A stretch of 64,000 bases of DNA. Origin: Halichondria panicea. Its lineage: Eukaryota > Porifera > Demospongiae > Suberitida > Halichondriidae. Position 1 is the stretch's first letter; each line of letters starts with the position of its first letter. Below are positions 60,859 through 64,000 of the stretch, in pieces. Both the position numbers and the translations under genes were made by a program. Below the pieces are notes generated by a model that was not told where the DNA came from, made no database searches, and saw only the letters and a program-made list of their open reading frames with translations. The stretch covers positions 3,596,501 through 3,660,500 of the forward strand of contig NC_087385.1 in assembly GCF_963675165.1 (NCBI RefSeq). Direction: 5' to 3'.

Positions 60859-63795
60859 TCAGTAGTTGAGTGCACAGAGGAGGGCCACTGCACGCTTTAT
60901 CCAGTGGAACTGCGGCTTGCTTGATGGAATTTCAACTGCAATCACATAGTTGGTGGAGTGACCAGTGGTAGACAATGTGCCTGTGTGGGAGTGAATTAAA
61001 CGGGCCAGATTACGTAACAAATCATAATAGCAATTCAGCAAAATTCTTAAATAGTTTTCTGTCACAAATTCCAATCATAAATCTGAGTAAATTCATCGAC
61101 ATTAGACAGACAAACAGCTACTTCAAATGTTCTGGTATGTCATTACTGGTGAATGATTCTCATTAAAAAATGTAATCAGCTTACTAAGGTCATGGTACAA
61201 AAGATACACAACAATGACTCACCTGCTCGAGTGAGTGTCTTGTAGACAGGACACATGTAGATCCCACACTCTGGCTGCTTCCTGTCTGCAGTCGGGACGA
61301 GCCACATAACAGGCATGTCAGTGTAGAGCTCCTTAGGTCGAGACTCAGCTAATTCGAATGAGCCCATGTCCCATCTTGCACCCTCGACAAACAATCCTCG
61401 GATGTAACAACCATCTTCTGGTCGAGACGTGTAGGATGTGTAGGGATCCTTCATCACCTGTATGTGTGTGGCAGGGAAAGAGTGGCGTTCAAGGACCACT
61501 TAGGAAAAACAATAACCACTTCACCTCCTCCCCCCCCCCACATTGCACTTGAAAGGCCCATTATAACATTAAGCATTGTTTACCCACATTGATATTGAAA
61601 AAGCAAACTAACTTTGAAGTCAAAGCTGATGATGTCAATGGAGATGACTGCTTTTCTAGCAAAATTTTGCAGAGTTCCAGTCAGGAAAGCTTGTGGAAAG
61701 AAAAATCCGGAAATCCAAAAGACAGGGGGAATTCCATCATCAATCCAGCCCTGGATGAATTTCATTCTTTCCTCCAGATCCAGCACCCAGGTAGCCAGTG
61801 GTTTGAGAGAGGGATAAGCCTGTCGTATGTTTGAGTGTAAGCAATAACAGATATTAAAACAGCACCAGAAAATTATGGGGGTGGAACAAGTTCAAATCAT
61901 TAACAGCCTGCTACCTTTCCCACTCCTGGACAAACCCCACACTATACTAGGAATAGTTGTTACAGTATGGTGAGCAGTAGACAATAATTATGTTTATAAA
62001 GCTTACGCGTTGCACATAATTATTAAGGAGATAACGTTGATATTTGCCAAGTGATAGCTTTTGAAATTACTAAACTGGTCGTTTTAACAGACACATACCT
62101 TGGCAGCCCACATTTCAGGGACCTCATTGTTGTAAATACTGTTGAACATAGTCTCCAGAGCTTCAGACATGACCACTAGGCCCTTCAGAGCCTTCTTCAA
62201 GTCTTGCAGTGAGGAGTGGATCACTTTCAAGAGTCGGTTGTAGCGAATGACTTCCTGCACTAACACTGTATTCATGGATTCTGTGTACGTGACTGGGTAT
62301 TTTTCCATGATGTCAGCTATGGGCAGTGGCTTAGGGACACTCTCCATCACTTTCTTCACAACATCCTCAACAACCTGCAAAGAGAGAGAAGTGGGTAAGC
62401 TAATTAGAGTGACTACATTACCCCGCCAAGAGGAATGCCAGGAATTAATTAACTTATGTTTTACTGTAAAACAGAGTTCACCCTTTGCGCCCCTGGGTTT
62501 TAACACCACTACTAGCTTGATCGTCTTTATTGGTTGACAACCAGCTTGAGAGAAGTGATCCAGGATTTAATTGCAACCTTTTATCGCATTCTTCAAAAGG
62601 ACAGTAACCTTCTGTGGCTAAGGGTATAAATTGATGTACTGGTTTGCTGCACTAAGCTTTCCAAGCAGAACAACAAAAGCGCTAGCTGCTATATGCAGCA
62701 AAGGTCAAAAACCCAGGATAAGAATGCTCATTAAAAGTGACCCTATTGACCCTGGCATTCCTACTCTGGAATAATGTTACACTAAGTAAACTATCAAGCG
62801 AGATCAAAGCCCACAAGCCCTGCTGTCACACAAACGGAACAACCTGTAGGCATATCAAAGCATTCCATGGGGTTATATAATTATATGTACCGTATTACTA
62901 GAATGTTTTGCGAGCATCAAACATTTGCGAATTTTGCGAGGGTTGATCAATTCACAACAATAAAATCCGCAAAACCTAAATTATTACTAGTAAATACACA
63001 CGATCCTTGTCAGAACGCAGATCGCAAAGGGTCAAATTTTCTGCTGATTTGGCTCATTTGCAAAGGTTTTTCATCAGCAAAATATTCTAGTAATACGGTA
63101 TATCACTGAACTCTGTGGTACACAGAGAGCTGTTCAATTTTCACCCTAGAAGAACTTGTACAAACAGAGACAGGCTATTTAGTATAGCTGTCGCAACCAC
63201 CACAGCCCTTGTCATGAACGAACTTACTAACACGGTATAATTACATGTATCACCGAGTTCTTGATCTGGTATAATAATTATATTCTACTTTTCCATGAGT
63301 AACCTGCACGACAAAGGATATAGTTACTCACATCTTCCCTAGAAGTTCCAGCGCCTGAAGTTGACTTTGGCTGCAGTTTCAGAATTCCTGAGAGTAGCTG
63401 AGAGGTCTCATTTAACGCAAAGGTGATATTGGCATTGTCGTGAAGTCCAAATATCTCAGGGTTGCTGTTGATAGGCAGGGAACGAATGTAGTTCATATAC
63501 GCCTGTGTGGACAGACGGGAGAAATAAAAATCAATTTGTTTGTTCATACATTTTTGTATGAAAGCTATTTAACTACAGTGTGATGAAAAAAGATATACAA
63601 TACTGAGTCGAGTCTCACTTTATAGTCAGCATCTGGTGGTAGCTGGTGAAAAACACCCGACTCCGAAAATAAGTAGGTCTCACTGAGAGCGTCCTGGCAG
63701 TAGTAATCGTTGAGGATATTCATGATGCAACGCCTGTCCCAGTCATCAGTTACACGACCACCATAGTTGATGTGCCCAGCTGTGTACTTCAAAAC
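60859..63795 (-). CDS. DNAH1: Axonemal dynein heavy chain, C-terminal 395 residues (DNAH1-like)
   Basis: Motor subunit of ciliary inner arms; only the 3' end is in the window. Exons (high-low): 63795-63619, 63502-63332, 62374-62099, 61819-61613, 61457-61223, 60980-60859, all in phase; the gene continues past the right edge. Seen: [21 protein letters not shown] near the end of AAA6, [20 protein letters not shown], then the C-terminal domain with [25 protein letters not shown] and [18 protein letters not shown]. The very end ([15 protein letters not shown]) and [19 protein letters not shown] resemble DNAH1 more than DNAH7/3/12 as I remember them. The dynein call is certain and the subtype tentative. 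Confidence 0.9.
62888..63102. mobile_element. MITE with CCGTATTACTAGAATGTTTTGC ends
   Basis: TACCGTATTACTAGAATGTT at the left and AATATTCTAGTAATACGGTA at the right are near-perfect reverse complements; about 215 bp, with internal GCGAATTTTGCGAGG and complementary pieces. It lies in a dynein intron. Confidence 0.85.
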
Positions 63796-64000
63796 CTACA
63801 ACAGATTGAGAAAATTTGTTGACACTCAGTCACTGTGAAGATGAGTGCACATACGTAGAAACTGGATTATTAGCGCATGCGCGCAGAGATCTATACGCTT
63901 ATATTTGAGAATGCGCCTATAATGCAGTCATTTCGAGCCCCACCCAGCAACCGGATGTCTCTGTGATGAGTGCTGACTCGCAAACTGGCTAGAAAGTGAG
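63796..64000 (-). other. Start of a dynein intron at the window edge
   Basis: Upstream of the first visible dynein exon. It contains a GCGCATGCGCGC run and no recognisable dynein coding sequence. Confidence 0.4.

Noticed and set aside
1-64000. tRNA, rRNA or CRISPR features
   Set aside because: No cloverleaf with the conserved T-loop, rRNA core or spaced direct-repeat array was recognised by eye. A covariance-model scan would be needed to exclude a tRNA.

Overview
The window is nuclear DNA from an animal. Genes are interrupted by many short introns with GT-AG borders, and all use the standard code. The gene set is metazoan: two TRAF adaptors, a bHLH-PAS factor, a DOK-like docking protein, FNBP4, axonemal dynein and a dynein regulatory subunit. 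Compact spacing, AT-rich introns full of small palindromic elements, and divergent, intron-rich orthologues suggest an early-branching animal. A demosponge is my best guess (inference, about even odds of being right at that rank). It is not prokaryotic: there are no operons, CRISPR arrays or Shine-Dalgarno sites.

Layout, left to right: (1) the 3' end of COA3 (+); (2) an HNRNPU/SAF-A-type gene (-), 13 exons, 9000-539; (3) EFCAB2/DRC8 (+), head to head with HNRNPU across 238 bp; (4) MOCS1 (+), 10 exons, with a 6.4-kb transposon-rich intron and the two-part MOCS1A/MOCS1B structure; (5) a complete TRAF gene (-) and (6) a divergent second TRAF gene (+), separated by a 1.5-kb foldback element, the second carrying a decayed LINE in its first intron; (7) a PH-PTB docking protein of the DOK/IRS class (-); (8) a 30-exon molybdo-flavoenzyme of the xanthine dehydrogenase/aldehyde oxidase family (-); (9) FNBP4 (+), divergent from it across 247 bp, with an RS domain and a tyrosine-rich low-complexity region; (10) a class I bHLH-PAS factor with HIF-alpha-like features (-); (11) the C-terminal 395 residues of an axonemal dynein heavy chain (-), running off the right edge.

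Functional links: MOCS1 makes the molybdenum-cofactor precursor that the enzyme at 38-45 kb ultimately needs. EFCAB2 and the dynein heavy chain both belong to motile cilia. The TRAF pair and the DOK-like protein are signalling adaptors.

The rest is mostly transposon debris. There are at least a dozen palindromic MITE-like elements, several sharing a CCGTATAGCG-type terminus, plus two pogo/Tigger-like TIR elements, long inverted repeats and a LINE fossil. The most interesting items are the HIF-like bHLH-PAS gene, the conserved MOCS1A/B splice choice, loss of the RING histidine in both TRAF genes, and the RS plus FUS-like low-complexity region in FNBP4. Exon borders were placed by hand from splice signals, reading phase and remembered family sequences. 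No transcript data were available.
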